Program-made: the position numbers and the translations under genes
NCBI RefSeq assembly: GCF_002234675.1
Contig: NC_019866.2
Location: 12,243,261 to 12,307,260, forward strand
Direction: 5' to 3'
DNA: 64,000 nucleotides
Source: Oryzias latipes
Taxonomy: Eukaryota; Chordata; Actinopteri; Beloniformes; Adrianichthyidae
The notes under the pieces: generated by a model
The model's database searches: none
Seen by the model: the letters and a program-made list of their open reading frames with translations, nothing else
Told to the model about the DNA's origin: nothing
Shown here: piece by piece, positions 1-13,100 of the stretch
Numbering within the stretch: position 1 is the stretch's first letter
Layout of the letters: every line of letters begins with the position of its first letter

Positions 1-44
1 TTGTATTTTTCAGATGATTGAGGTTATATATATAAATCGGAAAT

Positions 45-395
45 TAAACGGAAAATTGCAGTCTTGAGTATTTCTTTATTCAAGTCATTGAGAAACAGGC
101 ACAGGCAAACCATGCTGTTGAAAAAAGAGCTCATTTGTGATGTAGAAAATACGCTGGGCAGCTCACAAGCTCCCTACTCCAAGCTTTCAGCAATAGGGAG
201 GGGAAGGGGAGGAGATATCTCCCGCCAATGGTCCCGCTAACAATTTAGAGGTGAATTCCTAATGAACTCCTGTTTCTTTGCAGAAGATATGTCCTAGAGG
301 GTGTTTTTATTTGAGCTAAAAACGGTATATTTGAATTTAAAAGACCACTGGGAACGCTTTGAAAATAGATCGAAAAAGGATTGAAGCTAAACTTT
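45..395 (+). repeat. Partial MITE of the TAAAGACCCACTCC family
   Basis: Matches the inner and right part of the family. GAGTATTTCTTTATTCAA resembles the copy at 3478. GAGGTGAATTCCTAATGAA and AAAAGACCACTGGGAACGC resemble the copy at 52.3-52.5 kb. The left end of the family is not visible here, so the copy is truncated or diverged. Confidence 0.6.
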
Positions 396-2905
396 AAGTC
401 TAACGTTTCTAGCCTGACCTTTAAGAGCTATAAAGGCCAATGTGTGTGTTCACCCCTGTTTAGATCTGAGAATACAAGCCATTTTGACCCAAAGATTTAA
501 CCTAAAAATTCACAGCAACAAGTTAAGTATAAGATCTCAAATATGTAGTTGACTCTTTGCTTAGTTTAACCTGCTCCCACTTGATAAATTTGTACAAAAC
601 TTAAAATACATCTGAGGTTAATGGATATGTATGTACTGAATACTAGATCTACTTCATTTTGTTAAAAAATCCACGGCTGTAAATAAAATACATGAAACTA
701 CACACATCTACACACAAACTTCATTAAAAACCAAGTAATTTTAAAAGCATATATTGAAATATTTCAAATTTAGTAGTACTGTATATGCAAACACTGCCAT
801 AGATATTTGGTCGACACTTTTCATTAAATATTTAAGTACTAACCAAACTGGAGTTTCACAAAAGAAAAATACCTTGAAGCGCATTTATTAAATAAAGAAT
901 CTCTCACATTGCACCACCCTCTAATTCTGGAGACATGTAATTGTGGAAGAAGGAGGAAAAAAGCACTTAGACTGACTCAACACCCTCAGGCATGGCTGCC
1001 GGGGAACCTGGAAGCACACCTCTCTATATCTGCTTCACATTACCCTAACATTTATCTGAAAATGTTAAATGTTGTCCTCTATTACAAACATGAAAAACAC
1101 AGAGAATGTTTTGAAATAAAATAGAAAAGAAATCCCCAAAGATTTTGAATATAATTACAGCAACATAGTTTATTATGAAAAATTAGAGCTCCCCCCTTGA
1201 CTTTCAAAATGCTAAACAGTGGACAAAAACCATAAATGCATAATTTATGGGATTCCTGTGCACAAAACACATTGCAATGCATTTTCACATGCAGCTTGAT
1301 GAAGAGGACAAAGCTGCAAGAAACTGCACTTTAATAGGAAGCTAAAAAGCTCTGTGGTTTAGCCAATGACAAGAAAAACAGATAACTGACCAAACCAAGT
1401 TGACTATTTAAATGTGCTTCTTGGACTAAATAACAAAGTTTACAAAAAGAAACAATAGAAAGAATGAAAGATTGTGCAGCTAATTTAATCGCTGATCACT
1501 AGCTTCAGATGCAAAAATATCTGAAAAAAAATTGTCTCAAGTACTCACCTGAGACAGCAATTCATGTTTTTTTCTCCCAGCACAGGAATTCAAAGCAAAT
1601 GTTGAAGAAATGGAGCCTTTTGAATAGTAAGGAGGTTCCCGCACAATTGTCTATGTTCGCATGTGTGCATATCTGGACCACCAGCAGCAAACTGGCAATA
1701 GCAGCTGTACGAGCTGTGTGCAGAGGAAGGAATGAAGAGCATCCACTGATGAGTTCCGCAAAAAAATGAAAGGACTGGTGTTGGTATCAAAGAGAGAATC
1801 ACAATCGGCAGGGAGGGACGAAAGGAAAAAAATAGATCATCTGAGAGAAAGTCAAAGTGAGAACAGAGAAGATGGAGAGAAGGGACCTCAAACAAAGAAA
1901 TCTTGCAAAAATGAGCAGCGGCAGTGTGTTTCAGTTTCCTGATCAATGCTGAGGTGGAAGTAATTCAATATAAGGTGGTGAATTTGTGTCCTCAGACACT
2001 GATAGAGGACACAAGGATAAGTGGCAGCTGAACAGCATCTTTTTGAGATCACACAAGACCTACTACACTGAGTCATCAATAACAGTCCAACATGCAGAAT
2101 AATGTAGGAACTTCTAAATTATTGATGTAATCAAGCAAACAAGGTGTTTTCTCTGTCCATTTTAGAATGTAAATGCCATTAAATGTCATTCCAAGAGCAT
2201 AACGCAAGAAAACAGAGCATCCTCCCAATTAGTTTAGTTGAGGTTTCCCATATTCAAAAATGGGGGTTCAGACACTGCTAATTACTTAGGAATGTTAGGA
2301 TATTTCATCAATAAGAATGTTACTATTAGAAAAGTTTTATTAATCTATTTTTATGCGCAGAATTAAGAGTTAACAAATCCTAAAAGGTCCTTAGAATGAC
2401 TTGTGCGGCCATCTGGAAAAAAAACACAGCAAAGACTAACTCCTCTGATTCTCTGTTCACCGGGATTTATAGAGCCCTGCTGGTTAGTTTAGAAATTCTT
2501 ATCTGCTAATTTTATTAAAAACTTAATAAACTGAGTAAACATGGAAAAGAAAGATGAGAGATCCTCATTGCATTAGGCTGACCTGTAGCCAGTTTTTAGC
2601 CTCAGTTTCATAGTTTTCTATGGTGATGGTGCCAAAGACCTCACAAAATCCCAGATTTTTAGACATAAAAAAAAGATGGGCCTTAGATTTGTTGGACCAT
2701 ATTCTGAAAAGTCATTCTTAACCCTAATATTCAACTGTCACATGTCAATCAAAAAGCCAAGCACTCATTTGTTTCTGGTTTATAAAAAGGTACTATGTCG
2801 TGGAGATTAAGACTGAAAGTATGTTCATTTATGTTGTGAAGAAGATTTCACCTTGTGGTTACTTGGAAAAGTATTTAGGCTTCTGTTTGTTTTGTTTTTA
2901 TTAGT

Positions 2906-3705
2906 CTTAAAGACCCACTTCGATAAAAAAATGTGTTTTTGGTGTTTTTAAAATGTTATTATGGCTTTTTTCTGATGATGAAGAACATACTGTATATCAG
3001 GGGTGTCAAACTCATTTTCACTGAGGGCCACATCAGCATAGTAGCTGTCCTCAAAGGGTCAGATATAACTTATACATGTAACTAAATGTACTGAAAAATA
3101 AACGTAACTACTCGTTAATGTTAAATTACTCATTTATTTATTTATTATAACTTTTTAAAGTGACAATTACAGTTGCATAGAAAATGTGTGTTTGCTTGTT
3201 CCTCTAACATAAATCCTTTTAAATTGATTCTGTCAGGTTAGGTTATATGGACAGTGTTTAAGTCCTAATGTATAGTTGCCCAATCCCATATTTCAAGTCC
3301 AAATCCCCCTAGATATGAATAAATACACACCAATTTTTATTTTTTATCTTAGGAAATTAAAAACTTTTATGCTCTAGCGGGCCACATCAAATGACATGGG
3401 GGGCCACATTTGGCCCGCGGGCCTTGAGTTTGACACATGAACTGTATATGTAGAACATTAACCTCAAATTACATTTCTGAGTATTTCTTTTTTCAAATCC
3501 TTGTGAATTAGTAGCAGATGAAAAAATGCCATTTGAAAAAGATCTTATTTGTGACAGAAAATATGCCTCGGGGCCACAAGCTCCCTGCTCTCAGCAATGG
3601 GGTGGGGAAGAGGAGTGGGGGTTGCTCCACACAAACGACCAGAAGTGAATTTCCAATGAAATGCTGTTGCTTTGCAGAAAATACACTACATCACCACACG
3701 TCCAA
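2906..3705 (+). repeat. MITE of the TAAAGACCCACTCC family, split by a hAT-like MITE
   Basis: Left part 2906-2997 begins TTAAAGACCCACTTCGAT and runs through GTGTTTTTGGTGTTTTTAA and TCTGATGATGAAG, matching the copy at 52.0 kb. The right part resumes after 3440 and shares GAGTATTTCTTTTTTCAA and the GTGAATTTCCAATGAAATG block with other copies. The right end is uncertain. Confidence 0.65.
2998..3439 (+). mobile_element. hAT-like MITE nested in another MITE
   Basis: Begins CAGGGGTGTCAAACTCA and ends TTGAGTTTGACACATG, imperfect terminal inverted repeats. ACTGTATAT flanks both sides (2989-2997 and 3441-3449), fitting the 8-bp target duplication of hAT elements with a small offset. No transposase is present. 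A close copy starts at 63788. Confidence 0.75.
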
Positions 3706-3911
3706 ATGATCAGAATCAAGTATCCTAATCACTTGGCCTGTCCACGGGTGTATAAAATCAAGCACTCAGGCATGCAGACTGTTTTTACAAACATTAATGA
3801 AACATTTGCCCGGTCTGAGGAGCTCAGTAAATTCCAGCATAAAACTGTCATAAGATGCCACCTGGGCAATGAACAAAATATGGGAGCACATGTGAGAACA
3901 TGATTGGTTAC

Positions 3912-5707
3912 CTGACACTGTCAATCAGCTGCTGATGGTTCTCTGTGATCAAAATGTCAGGCAAGGCCTCAGCCAGACTGTCCACATCCCTCTCAGAAGC
4001 GTACTGCTTCAGCACTTCAAACAGCTGCTCCTTCACATCAGGCTCTTCTGCCAGCACGTCCTCCACCTGGTCAGCAACCAAATAGGCTACATTAAAAAAT
4101 TACTGTTTTTAAAAAAAAAAAAGCTACAAGTGAGTATTTTCACACCTACTTTTTTATTGAACTCCATGGCCTTATGGGCCCGGCTCTCCCTGACGCTGTC
4201 CCCACTCTGCGACAGCACCCTCATGCTGCTGCTCAGACGCTTGGGTCTGCGCGCCATACTGAGCACGCCCAGGCGCAGAGGTCGACCCTGTGCTGCTTTG
4301 ATCATGCCTGCCGCTGTTTCATGATGTTTCACAGGGATCCCGTTAACTTCCAACACATAGTCGCCCACTTTGAGGCCACTGCGCTGGGCCGGACCTCCTG
4401 GCATGCTTTCCTCAACCATCAGAGGGCTGTCACCTACAATGGTAAAGCCAAAACGACCATCTGGGCCTGGGGTGATGTCAATCTAAAGAAGGGGGGAACA
4501 AGTCACCTGTTTTATAACACGTATACCTCTTCACGAGAACTATAGCGAGTTATCCGACCTGATTAATCCGTGACACCACACCAATGCTGGGGGGAACCGT
4601 CTTAAGGGTCTGCGCCAGAGCAATCAGTGCTGGTGTGCTAAGATTGGTCACATCCTGGCCCTCAATGTCCACCACCTGATCACCAGGCTGCAAGCCAGCA
4701 AGGTAGGCGCTACTTCCTTCCACCACAGACAGGATGTAGCTAGGTCCAGTCCCTCCCAGTCGGAAGCCAAATGCTTCCGGCCAGTTCTGGTTGGTCGCAG
4801 GTAGGCCGAGATCTGAAAGACAGAGATGATATTATACTCCACCCAGCGAGCGTCCAAACTATAGCAGCAGGTCCACTGTTCTGTTCGACAGCATGAAAAG
4901 AAACAGTTTTGGAATTCTTTTTAAGTGGGACAACTCTCAGCTAGAGGATGTTGTTGGTATCCAGCCCAAACAGTGAACTGCTGGCCTTCCCATGGTCACT
5001 GGCCTCATTCTGCTGCAGCACAAAGTGTCCCAGAAGCTTCACTTGACTTCATATCCGCGCTACATTCACAAGGAAAAACATCAGAAACTAAATAATGAGG
5101 ATTCAAGACATTAAAGCCACTGTTTTGACTTTTTTTTCCAAGAAAATTTAACCAAAAATTACTTTTAACAAACTAATGTATAACTATTAATATAATGTAA
5201 CAACTTACATATAAGTGGTTGATGTAAATAATCTGTGTCACATGTAGAGACTAAAATAAATCCAACTTTAAAGAGAAAATTCAATAAAAATGTCACATTT
5301 TCTTCACTAGAATGATCTTAAAAAACTGATCTCAGAGGAACAAAGAACAAGATATTCACTCTAGGATTCGACTGAATAAAAAATTACATACAATTCAAAG
5401 GCTCAGACAGCCACATACACTGGTGTCAGAAAGTTGAAAAGAAGCATCAAACCAAAGCAGATTATTAATCAAAAGAAACTGGGTCAAAAAAAAGAGGCTG
5501 TGTTTTATATTTCTGCCCAGACAGAACATGGTTTCCTCCGTCCTACATTCCAGGTAGTGAGTTTTAGCTCCCTTTCTGCAGTCCAGGATCATTGCATAAA
5601 GATGAATTTGGAAAAGAGGACTTACAGAAATCTTTGGAGGCACTCCGGGTACCAGACTTGCTCTGGCGCAGGGAGAAGCGGCCCTTTCTGCTCAGGAAAC
5701 GCCTCAT
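3912..5707 (-). CDS. grid2ip: Delphilin (GRID2-interacting protein), N-terminal coding exons only
   Basis: Postsynaptic scaffold that binds the C-terminus of the delta-2 glutamate receptor in Purkinje cells (family knowledge). Four coding exons are readable on the minus strand: 5626-5707, 4559-4812, 4150-4482 and 3912-4066, all with GT-AG borders and consistent phase. Exon 1 starts MRRFLSRKGRFSLRQSKSG, a basic N-terminus like long delphilin. Exon 2 gives LPATNQNWPEAFGFRLGG and PDZ1 (about residues 37-110), exon 3 gives PDZ2 (about 113-190, from IDITPGPDGRFGF), and exon 4 gives a harmonin-N-like helical domain (about 224-275, VEDVLAEEPDVKEQLFEVLK). The second harmonin-like domain, proline-rich linker and FH2 domain were not found in 1-3911, so the rest presumably lies outside the window. 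The start is the first in-frame ATG of exon 1; upstream 5' UTR exons are likely but unresolved. The gene points the same way as e4f1, which lies upstream of it. Confidence 0.85.
4940..5046 (-). other. Unassigned open segment in grid2ip intron 1
   Basis: On the minus strand a 32-codon open stretch begins KLLGHFVLQQNEASDHGKAS and ends LFGLDTNNIL plus stop. It is richer in GC than the surrounding intron. It is not preceded by an ATG in frame, and a stop lies a few codons upstream. It could be a terminal exon of an unrecognised transcript, a decayed gene piece or chance. Family not recognised. Confidence 0.2.
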
Positions 5708-7171
5708 CCTTGCCCGGCTTGCCGCAGGGCACGTTCCAGCCAGCCTATCTTCACCCCCAGCCTGGGGGTTGATGCAGCCAAGGAGTGTCCACGGACACCC
5801 TTAAGCTGCTCCTCACCTGGGCTCACTGCCTCTACAAAGCCAATCCCGCTGAGCAAATGACGCAGAAGAAACGTAGGTCACATCTGTGGATTATGGGGAC
5901 CACAGAGTAAGGAGGTGAAGACAGGAGGGCCACGGAAGAGGGGAGCACCTCGGCGTGAGGCTCTCCATCCTGGGTGAGGCTGCTCAGTTGCAGCCTCGCT
6001 CCCAACCCGAATGCTGAGAGAGGAACAGGAAACTGGGACACTTGGTCCTGAAATGGTTCATTGCAAGAAAAGACATTGCGAAGCCCCATTTTTCTATAAA
6101 TACCTGTGCTCCTCTCTCAATCCCACCCTCTCTCCCCGTCTCCCTCTGTTGCTCATGTAGATGAGGGCCCCTCAGAGGGCTGAGGGTTGACCCAGAAAGC
6201 ACGCAGTCTTCCAGCCAGGGACACTTCTCCGTTTTTAGCGGCAGTGCCGGAGCGCCAGTTAGATGCAGTACCTGCAGACTCAAGGTTACATGGAGCAGGA
6301 CCAGCAGCTTCAGCTCCACCATCAAACTGCTCTACTTTTAGTGCAGGAATGCAAACAATACCATTACCGATTATGTTTTGTTTCTGTACATTGATGAATT
6401 AACTTTTTATGTGCATTTGCATTCATAAAGGATGATGTGCATTAGATGTACATACACTCATATTGTTTAAAATCTTCATCACCTTATAGTCAACTATAAA
6501 TTAAATTTTATAGCAGATAAAAGAGGACATGTCTTCAGCGTGTAAAAAAATAACTTTAATTTGCTTATGTAACACATTTTACATCTGCCATAGTTCTGCA
6601 TTATGACCAGCTTTAGAGCGGCAGTACGGAATCGTGGAAGGCAAAAAAACTGGGCATCAAACCTCAAAATGAAAATATCTTTTTTTAAATAGTGAATTAG
6701 GCTGAGCAAAATAACAGACACACGTAATAAATTCCAGACAGTTTAAAAGGAAGATCAACTTTTACAAAACCCAAAACAAGCCTGACCTGTCCATGGGGTA
6801 CCCTGCTTTTGACCAACAGTAGCGGGGATAGGCCCCAGCAACCCCAAAAGTGATTAAGTGGGTTTGGAAAAGGGATGGATGAATGGAAAATGAGTCAAAA
6901 AATGCTTAACTGATCAGGCCAGATAAAACTATACGAGTCCACAAATCAGATCTACTGAAAACAGATCCGTTTTGTTCTATCAAAAAAGAAAAGAAAAAAA
7001 CATTTGACGTAGGAACATCTTATATATGCATATTTTCATTTTATCCTAACCATGAGCCTTGCAAACATTTTGGCCTTTTGTCAGGGCAAAAATGTCAGTT
7101 TAATGTAAAACTCAAAACACTTCATGGAAGCTGACACTGAAGTGCCATTGCAGTTCACAGTTCGTCTTTGC
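5708..7171. other. grid2ip upstream region and e4f1 3' flank
   Basis: It holds the presumed 5' UTR and promoter of grid2ip, including a strong CAG|GTGAGG donor near 5819 on the minus strand, and a signal-peptide-like short open frame at 6272-6325. An L2-type tail lies at 6781-6900, followed by the 3' UTR of e4f1. No other gene is recognised. Confidence 0.5.
6781..6900 (+). repeat. L2-type LINE/SINE 3' tail
   Basis: Contains GACCTGTCCATGGGGTACC, AGCGGGGATAGGCCCCAGCA and the ending GGATGGATGAATGG. These match the teleost tail usually reading CTGTCCAGGGTGTACC then GGGATAGGCTCCAGC then ATGGATGG. The copy is old and lacks a head. Confidence 0.75.
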
Positions 7172-10100
7172 TCATACAATCACAGTCTGAATCTCCACCT
7201 CCTCTGGGGAGGTGATGACATATTCCTCAAGCTGCTGCACCATTCCCTCCTCTACTGCTTCTTCTGTGGTAACCATGGTAACAGTTCCCTCTGTCGCCTC
7301 CACAGTCTCTGTTGTGGTCAGGAGAGTCCCGTCACTGATGGCGGAGGCTAGCGTCATGGCGACCTGCTCCGTCAGGCTCTCAGGTGTAGCGATAGTGATG
7401 GTGTCGCCACAGTCCGAGATGGATGGACCTTCTTCGCTCATTTCTACATTCCGTACTATAATCTGGTGGCTGCCGGCGCTGTGCGATTGGCTGACAATTT
7501 GCTGCACGACTTTCATGATCTGGTTTCCCATCTGGAAGATGAATCATAAAGATGTTAAAGTTCCTGGACTGCAGAAAGATTTCACAGTTTTACAGTTACC
7601 GCAACATAAAAAGATCAGAGTTTTTATGCGTGTGTGTTTGTGTACTGACCTCATTTTGGCTGTCCTGAATGAGCGTCACTTCTTCCTGAATTTCCTCCTC
7701 AGTTTGAGTCTAGAAGGACATGAGAAAACTGATATTATTCTTTCGGCTCAAAATAAATTACTGTTTGACCAAAATCAAATTCAGCTTTATTTAAAACACT
7801 TTTCCTGCTACAGAACACTTCAAGATGCCTTAAATAAAACAAATAAATAATAAATAAAATGAAAATAGAAATCATAATTTAACACCAACCCCACCCACAC
7901 ATACCAAAAAAACGATCAGTCCGTAATATCAAACGAAAACGTGTGGTCGTGTAAAAACGACTTCGAAGCAATGCTACAGAGATGAGTTTTCGTTCTTAAA
8001 AACCTCCACAGGGGATGAAACCCTCACATCCTCAGGCAGGTGGTTCCACAGGCGAGGCCCCCAGTGCTGAAATGTGGCCTCGCCGTGGGTTTTTGGGACC
8101 ACCAGCAAACCTGCACCTGAGGACCTGAGGGCTCTGGGAGGGTCATAAACTAAAAGCAAATTTGATAAAAAATGACTGTCAAATTTCATTTCAACTTTTA
8201 AAAACTAATAAATGAATCTTAGTAATAGCTAGAACTAACAAATAAGCTGCAAGCAGAACTACTATGACTGGACAAAGGGTCTACCCTCTGACAAAAATAT
8301 AAAAAATAAAAAAAAAGAATAGAGAAAAGGTAGATTTTCTCTCTTTTAACTTTACTGTTGTTCTGGAAGGGCAACTTTGATCAAATTCACATGTTCTCTT
8401 CAGCCAGAAGCCTCATTCACCTTGATGATGTACTCCTGTGTGTCTGCTACCACCGATGAGAACTCCACCAACACCGCATGAGGGTCCTCTGAGATGATGG
8501 CTGCCGTGGCGAGGTCATCCACAGCCTGCTGCTCTGTCACAGCATTTTGTTGCTCACTGGGATCTTCCTTATGGCACCCTCCTGCTTTACCATTTGTTAT
8601 TCTATATTAGGTTTGATTGCATCTCTGCAGAAAATCATACATCCATTCAAATTTATATAAATATATTTTTTTAAAATCTGTCCATCCTGACCTTTAGCAC
8701 GCACATGCCGACTGAGAGTCCCGTGCTCAGCAAAGCCCCGCCCACATTTAGGGCACTTGAAAGGCTTCTCTCCTGTATGATGGCGAATGTGTCGTACCAG
8801 AGAGCCCTTCTCCCTGAATCCTCTGACGCAGTACTCGCATACGTAGGGTTTCTCGTTTCCATGCGTTCGCTGGTGAACACGCAAGGCGTTCTGGAAAAAA
8901 TATTTCAAAGGTTAAAGGTCACAAGGAAATCCATTTTTACCTATTAATTCCTTGTATTCACACAAGATTCACCTTGGTCTTGTACCCTTTATTGCAGCGA
9001 GTACAGTGGTGGGGCCTCTCGTCCGAGTGGGCCCTCATGTGTTCTCGAACGTGTCCAATAGTTTTATACAACTTGCCACACTCGCCACACTTGTATCTCC
9101 TCTCGCTGACGTGAACCTCCATGTGTTTCTTCAGCAGGTAACCAGTCAGAAACTCTTTTTCACACAATGTGCACTTAAAAGGCTTATAGCCTACATAAAA
9201 GAAGAAACAAGTTCAAAACAATCCTAAATACTTGGAACACCATAGAGATTTGTTTTTGGAGAGAAGAGACTAATCATAGATAACTAGAGGGGAAGACTAG
9301 TGACTCATCTCTAACATTTATAATTACAGTGTGCCAGAATCAGGAGACGGAGAAGACTTAATAATAATGAAACCCACTCACCTAAATGACCTTTGAAATG
9401 AAAACGAAAATAGTTCAAGCCCTTAAATGATTTGTTGCAGTGAGGACATGTGTAGAGTTTCGAGGATTTCCGTCTATCAGTAGTTTCCTGGTTGAATGGG
9501 AATTTTAAAAAAAGGAACAAAAATAAAAAATAAAAAACTGGTTATATTTCTTGAAAACTGACCAGATTTTTCTCACATGTAGTTTCTATGCTGGTCAGTA
9601 ACTCTTACCCGTTCCGTTTCTACAAACTCTTCCTTAACTTGGATTTCAATGACACTCTGATCAGCATCAGGAGGTTCGGACTCCACTTTGTCCACGTCCT
9701 CGACTGTCTGTGACACCTCTTCAACCACCGTTTCCTCTGTTCCCAGAGCAAGGCCAGAGTTGATGATGGCCTGACAGATTAGATTGTCACCAGCTGCTGC
9801 AGCCGCCAGGGCCTCTGCCTGGGAATCCTCCTCCACCACCACCTGGTCAAGCCAAAGAATCGGATAAACAAACCAATCTGACAAGCAAAACCGCACCAGA
9901 CTAATCTCCAGACTTACCTGCTGCTCCTGAGCAGTTCCGTCCAATTCCACGGTGAAGTGAACTTCCTGGAGGACTTCCTGGGAACTGGGGTCTATCATAC
10001 TGACAACAGCAGCCTCAGCCTCAGCCTCAGCTTCCACCATCTCCTGCTCTTCTTGCTGCTGTTCCACCACTATCACCGCTTGCTGTGAAGCCACAGCTGC

Positions 10101-13100
10101 TTGTTCAACTTCAACACCTGAAGATTTTACAGAAAATTGCCATCTGATTAACAGAAATACATAAAAGAAAGTAAAAGTAACATTTACTAAAACGCTTTCT
10201 GACCTTTCTGGACTCCATCTTTCCCGACCAGGATTTCCTTATAATGAACAAAACGGATCTTTTCTGTGCACGGAGTCAGGGCTTTAAGATGTCTGGTGAG
10301 AGCACCTGACTCTCGAAAGGACTGACCACAGAGGGTACAACGATATGGCCGCTCATCTGGAGATCAGAAAATGAATAAATAAAAACTTGATCATTTTTGA
10401 AGATAGAAACAAACACCAGAGGGAATTTGAGCTAATTCTCTGTACCAGTGTGTCGGCGGTTGTGACGAATCAAGGAGCCTTTGGTGCGAAAGGAGGTTCC
10501 GCAGAGTTCACATGAGAAGTTCTTCTCATCACTGTGAGTTTTCTTATGAGTTCTCAAAATGTTTGTCTGAAAAGAAACATAGTAGTTTGATGGATAAAAA
10601 TGAAAGCAATGATCACATATGTCAAACTTCTTTTTTTTCATTGATACATAAATGAAAGCATGACTCACTGTTTTGAATGTTTTATTGCAAAGGCTGCAAA
10701 TGTAGCGGCCATCTTGGCTGACTCTGTAGCTGGATTTGTCAGCTCCATCGGATGCATATCCTTCAGCTCCATCCGACAGCTCAGTGACTTTTAGGGAGGC
10801 AATTTTCTTCCTGCGCCCTCGACCCAATACAGACAAAACTTCATCTGTACATATAAAGTTAAATGAAGTTAAAAGTTAGATAATGAGACAGATTAAAAAA
10901 AAAATCAAATGTGTAGAGATAAACTGATAAAATTCTAAAAGCATAAAAACTCAATTTATGAAAGAGACTCAACTGAAAAAATACGGACATTTTTTTTTTA
11001 GCTGAATACTATGTATTGTCATCTCAAGCAGGGAAGAGCAAATGGGGAAACCCTGACAAGCTTAAGCACCAAATTATTATTTTGAGTAGTACCTTATTGC
11101 ATAATACATCATAAATGTTGCGCTATCACGATGTTAATATGTGCAATATGCATATCGCAAAAGTCGGGGAAAATGGCAATAAATGGTAACCTTAAATGTG
11201 CTAAAACACTCTTATGAAGGCTCAAAGTATTTAACAAATCAAATCTATTTACTGAATGCATTTGACCAATCAGATGGAGCCCTTTTATCTTAAATGTTTG
11301 CCTCCTTTTTTTTTTTTCACCTGCGGAATATTGCTAAGATCAGAAATATACTTTCTAAGAGTGATGCTGAAAAACTCATCCATGCATTTGTTACGTCGAG
11401 GCTGGATTACTGTAACTCCTTGTTAGCAGCATATCCTAAGAGTTCCTTAAGAAGTCTCCAGCTTGTTCAGAACGCAGCAGCTAGATTGTTAGCTGGAACT
11501 AGCAGAAGAGATCACATCACTCCTGTGTTGGTTTCGCTCCATTGGCTCCCAGTTGATTCTAGAATCAAGTTCAAGATCCTCCTGTTAACCTATAAGGCCT
11601 TACATGGAATGGCCCCGTCCTATATTAAGGACCTCATAGTCCCTTACCATCCAATAAGAACACTTCGTTCGCAAAATGCAGGACTGCTTGTGGTTCCTAG
11701 AATTAGTAAAAGTACGGTTGGAGGTAGAGCGTTTAGCCACCAAGCCCCTGTCTTATGGAATAAACTCCCAGCTCATGTAAGAGAGGCCGACTCAGTTTCT
11801 ACATTCAAAGTTAGACTTAAAACATTCCTCTTTGGACAGGCTTATTGTCAGACTAGTTAGTATTTATAGATTATTTAACTTAATGTTAATTTGTTTAAAT
11901 TAAACTTAATAACTATTTCTTTTAAAAGGCTGCTAGAAGTTGAAGCTGGGGTAACTATGGTGCACTGGGGTTCTGTCCTCTTTTCTTTTCTACTTCTACC
12001 CTTCCTCTCCTCTATTCTTGATCATAATTTATCATTTAGTTCTCCATGCCTCTGTTTAGTGCAGTGCGATTCATGTATTGTCCCTCTTTTCTTCTCCCCT
12101 CCTGGGGAGTGGGAGTGCTTCCAGACTCCAGTTGGTTCATCCGTGCTCCAGTTCCTGACCGTTTACCTCGCCTCTGCTCCTGCTCCTACACCTGGCTGTG
12201 GTTCCTGTCTCCGGCTCGACTCGCGCCTTTGACTGTCCCCCCAACCACGGCTGGATGAAGCTCGTCTGCTGGACTTTTATATGTGTAGTTGTAGATTTAG
12301 ATAAGTAAATTCTTCTCTTTGAGTTCTGGTAAATCGCCTGTCCGTCCTGGGGGAGGATCCCTCCTTCATGTGGGCAGCCCTGAGGTTTCTTTGTTTTTCC
12401 GGAATCCGGTTTTTTTGGGAGTTTTTCCTTACCGCGAAGGGGGGTCTAAGGGCAGGGATGCCAGTATAGCTTAGTCAGTTTGTTAGTTCATTTTACTATT
12501 GAACTCTTTGTATTCATGATCCTTTTGAGTTCATGTTTTACTTCGAAGCCCATCGAGACGACTGTTGTTGTGATTTTGGGCTACACAAATAAAATTGAAT
12601 TGAATTGAATCCTATGTAGTTTAGTGTCATTTAGAGTGTAATTTAAGTTAAGGTGACTCTTATTTAAATTAAACTGTTGCAATGAAATGGAAATGATGTA
12701 TTTATTAGTTATTGTTGTTGCTATTTATTTCATGTATCGCAAGTTAAATTGTCATCGCATCATTAATAGTGCAAATCGCATTTTTTCCTCATATCGTGCA
12801 GCCCTAATTTTAAGTATTTTTTGAAGGGATTTTAATATGTTACACATGATTAAAGTGAATAAAATGAGTAAGAATCCAAACTAGTTTTGCTGACTTACCA
12901 TCGGGTTTTAATGCTTTATCTGAAGATAAACCATCGGCGGATTTCACCTCTGAGGCACAACTTCCATTGGATGTAATGACCTGGGAGAGAAAAATGTTTT
13001 CCAACTCTGTAAAAATACTAATTAGAATGGAAAATAAGGGTGTAACGATTCATTTAAACAAAGATTCATATCATTATATGTGGTTGCTGATACGATTCAT

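Larger units (their letters stand above)
1..3911. other. AT-rich flank of grid2ip, mostly repeats
   Basis: No exon recognised. It is either a large intron of grid2ip, whose remaining exons are expected further left, or its diverged 3' side. It holds two MITE copies of the TAAAGACCCACTCC family and one hAT-like MITE, listed separately. Short open frames here show no family resemblance. Confidence 0.5.

Noticed and set aside
7212-7850. 212-codon plus-strand open frame over e4f1 exons 13-14
   Set aside because: Antisense shadow of the e4f1 C-terminus; the minus strand matches E4F1 residue by residue.
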